From the NCBI RefSeq assembly GCF_900129565.1, contig NZ_FQWD01000004.1, forward strand, positions 248,001 to 312,000: 64,000 nt of DNA, given 5' to 3'. The DNA comes from Marisediminitalea aggregata (GTDB taxonomy: Bacteria; Pseudomonadota; Gammaproteobacteria; Enterobacterales; Alteromonadaceae). Below, one piece after another: positions 62,329 to 64,000 of the stretch. The position numbers were made by a program, and so were the translations under genes. The first letter of the stretch is position 1. Each line of letters opens with the position of its first letter. Below the pieces are notes generated by a model. It searched no databases. It saw only the letters and a program-made list of their open reading frames with translations, and was not told where the DNA came from.

Positions 62329-62596
62329 TAATACCAACCCGCATAGAATATTACCCTATCAGCGAGACTGACAGGTTTTATGGCGAGGCTTATTTGCGCA
62401 GGTTTAGTGGTTCTAAATCAAGCAAATGTAACGAAGACAGAAAGCCTGTCAGCCTCGCCCGAAGGGAGTGGTCAAATCGACTTAGCTCTGTGTTGCGGTT
62501 ACTAGACGTAGAGTGACTATGCCTCAGTAACCGCGTCGTGATCTAAGTCGATTTGACTCACTCTGCTAGGGCAATATTCTATGCGGATTGGTATTA
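62329..62596. mobile_element. MITE-like element with 30-bp terminal inverted repeats
   Basis: Left end 62329-62358 and the reverse complement of the right end 62567-62596 agree at 28 of 30 positions (both begin TAATACCAA and contain CCGCATAGAATATT). Inside are further inverted repeats: GGTCAAATCGACTTAG with CTAAGTCGATTTGAC, GCGGTTACT with AGTAACCGC, and GCGAGACTGACAGG with CCTGTCAGCCTCGC. The whole unit could fold into a branched hairpin. It encodes no protein of note. The size (268 bp) and long ends fit a MITE. A target duplication is not obvious. The outermost bases form the ung stop codon. Confidence 0.8.
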
Positions 62597-63253
62597 AACT
62601 TGCCAGTTTACGGGCGTTTTGCCTTGTTGACTAAGCAGTGTGTTGGTTTGACTGAAATGGCGACATCCCAGAAACCCCCGATGCGCAGACAGCGGAGACG
62701 GGTGTGGTGCATTCAATACGTAATGTTTTTGCGTGTCGATGTTCTGACCTTTTTTCTGGGCATGGCTTCCCCAAAGCAAAAAGACAACACCGTGTTGGGT
62801 ATCGTTGACCGATTTAATCACAGCGTCGGTAAACGTCTCCCAGCCCCATTTCGCATGACTGTGCGCTTTGCCCTGCTCTACTGTCAGTACGGTATTGAGT
62901 AACAGTACGCCCTGCTCTGCCCACGCGGTTAAGTTACCGTGTTCAGGAACATGAAAACCCTCAATGTCCTGCGCTAACTCTTTGTATATGTTCACCAGGG
63001 AAGGCGGCGTCTTCACACCGGACTGAACAGAAAAACACAAACCGTGTGCCTGTCCAGGACCGTGATAAGGATCCTGACCAAGAATGACGACCTTCACATT
63101 ATCTAAAGGCGTCAGTGTAAATGCGTTAAATACTTCAGAAGCTGGCGGATAAATGGCTTTACCCGCCGCACGTTCAGCATCAATACGGGCCATTAGTTGC
63201 TGAAAGAAATCAGCACGTTTTACCGGCCCGAGTACCTCTTGCCACGCTGGCAT
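62594..63253 (-). CDS. ung: Uracil-DNA glycosylase
   Basis: Family 1 UDG that removes uracil from DNA, 219 aa. The catalytic [18 protein letters not shown] near residue 60, [17 protein letters not shown] near 118 and the leucine/histidine loop [17 protein letters not shown] near 185 are all present, so it should be active. It ends [10 protein letters not shown], about ten residues shorter than E. coli Ung; its TAA is the first three bases of the MITE right end on this strand. The start overlaps the thrC stop as TAATG. Confidence 0.95.
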   Translation of the reverse strand: MPAWQEVLGPVKRADFFQQLMARIDAERAAGKAIYPPASEVFNAFTLTPLDNVKVVILGQDPYHGPGQAHGLCFSVQSGVKTPPSLVNIYKELAQDIEGFHVPEHGNLTAWAEQGVLLLNTVLTVEQGKAHSHAKWGWETFTDAVIKSVNDTQHGVVFLLWGSHAQKKGQNIDTQKHYVLNAPHPSPLSAHRGFLGCRHFSQTNTLLSQQGKTPVNWQV

Positions 63254-64000
63254 TATTCGCCTTTTAACAACGCAAACATGTGCGCTTTCAACGCCTCATA
63301 GTCCGCAGGCAGTTCAGCTTCTAAACTTTCTTTGTTAGCGCAATCGGCAAGCGGTTGAGGCAGGCTTAGCGGCGTGCCCAGTACATTTTCAACCGTTTCA
63401 CGGAATTTTGCAGGGTGTGCTGTACCCAGGAAAACACCGATTTCACCCGGCTCCAGGTCGTGGCTCACTGCACGGTAAGCAATTGCTGCGTGCGGTTCGC
63501 TGGTATAGCCTTCTTTAAGCAACTGACGCATAGCTAACTGCGTGTACTCTTCGTCTACCGACTCACCGCGAATCACGCTTTTATCCAGATACCCGCGTTC
63601 AATCAGTGCTTCGATACGCGGCCAGTTGTTTGGCTGACTCACATCCATGGCGTTCGACATGGTCGCTACGGTTGCATTAGGTGCCCACTCACCGGTTTTC
63701 AGGTAACGCGGCACAGTGTCGTTCAGGTTAGTCGCAGCAATAAAGCGCTTAATAGGCAGACCCATGGTCTTGGCAATCATACCTGCAGTCAGGTTACCAA
63801 AATTCCCGCTGGGCACTGAAAATACGACCTGGTCGCGTTTTTCAGCCGGTAACTGTGCAACTGCCTCAAAGTAATAACACACCTGTGCCAACAGGCGACT
63901 GATGTTAATTGAGTTTGCAGAGTTCAGGTGCAAACCTTCACGCACATCCGGATCGTCAAACGACTGCTTGACCAGCGCCTGACACGCATCAAAATCACTT
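63253..64000 (-). CDS. thrC: Threonine synthase (partial, N-terminus off the window)
   Basis: PLP enzyme converting O-phosphohomoserine to threonine. The visible C-terminal 248 codons stay open to the right edge ([20 protein letters not shown] at the edge) and include [15 protein letters not shown], the glycine-rich phosphate-binding [15 protein letters not shown] and GTAHPAKF near the end. E. coli ThrC is 428 aa, so about 180 residues are missing. It overlaps ung by one base, an uncommon pairing of an amino-acid gene with a repair gene. Confidence 0.94.
   Translation of the reverse strand, partial: SDFDACQALVKQSFDDPDVREGLHLNSANSINISRLLAQVCYYFEAVAQLPAEKRDQVVFSVPSGNFGNLTAGMIAKTMGLPIKRFIAATNLNDTVPRYLKTGEWAPNATVATMSNAMDVSQPNNWPRIEALIERGYLDKSVIRGESVDEEYTQLAMRQLLKEGYTSEPHAAIAYRAVSHDLEPGEIGVFLGTAHPAKFRETVENVLGTPLSLPQPLADCANKESLEAELPADYEALKAHMFALLKGE

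Noticed and set aside
62319..62516. 65-codon plus-strand frame within the MITE-like element
   Set aside because: It runs through nested inverted repeats and has no transposase or other recognisable features.
62588..62902. 104-codon plus-strand frame inside ung
   Set aside because: Antisense shadow of ung, which has complete catalytic motifs.

Overview
The window reads as chromosome of a marine gammaproteobacterium of the order Alteromonadales (Alteromonas/Aestuariibacter-like). The reasons are gene order and protein similarity recalled from known families: the division/cell-wall cluster mraZ-rsmH-ftsL-ftsI-murE-murF, the rsmE-gshB-yqgE-ruvX block, the divergent pilT-pilU / yggS-proC-yggT block, a DUF3545 gene, PrsK/PrsR regulators, and several exported S9/M19/M20/M48 peptidases. 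No rRNA, tRNA, prophage, transposase or CRISPR array was seen.

Layout. 1-6360: start of the dcw cluster on the minus strand, compact with 4-bp overlaps, preceded by an MraZ-type operator; murF runs off the left edge. 6619-8905: a ModF-like double ABC ATPase and a SapC-family protein, each with its own terminator. 9255-12430: two exported peptidases. 12545-19362: a copper/silver efflux operon (Cys/His-rich small protein, TolC-like channel, CusB with two fused CusF domains, CusA). 19405-23230: exported hydrolase and M20 peptidase, a quinol-monooxygenase-like protein, and a peroxiredoxin-glutaredoxin fusion.

23433-30394 is the most unusual part. A clear class I cyclic-di-GMP riboswitch (GEMM-I) lies in the leader of a ParA-like ATPase gene that overlaps a ribbon-helix-helix gene. 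Next comes a TPR-GGDEF diguanylate cyclase with an intact product-inhibition site, and then, on the other strand, the PrsR/PrsK pair known from exosortase systems. The arrangement suggests a c-di-GMP-sensing partition/positioning module placed beside a c-di-GMP-making enzyme.

30443-40266: a ketoacyl synthase III, then a complete-looking chemotaxis operon (receptor, cheY, cheA, cheW, a five-PAS soluble receptor ending in a CheR-docking tail, cheR, cheD) with no cheB in the visible cluster. 40599-44844: a lipoprotein of the choice-of-anchor I family with a collagen-like linker, an M48 lipoprotein, an MscS channel and a 50-residue membrane peptide. 44947-48252: rsmE, gshB, yqgE, ruvX and a PsiE-like gene. 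48491-54570: a lipoprotein, the twitching-motility ATPases pilU/pilT, and the divergent yggS-proC-yggT-DUF4426 operon. 54567-58912: a GNAT acetyltransferase gene broken by a frameshift in a G tract, a Sel1-repeat protein, a DPP IV-like peptidase and yaaA. 59201-64000: transaldolase, phosphoglucose isomerase, a DUF3545 gene, a 268-bp MITE-like element whose end supplies the stop codon of ung, then ung and a partial thrC.
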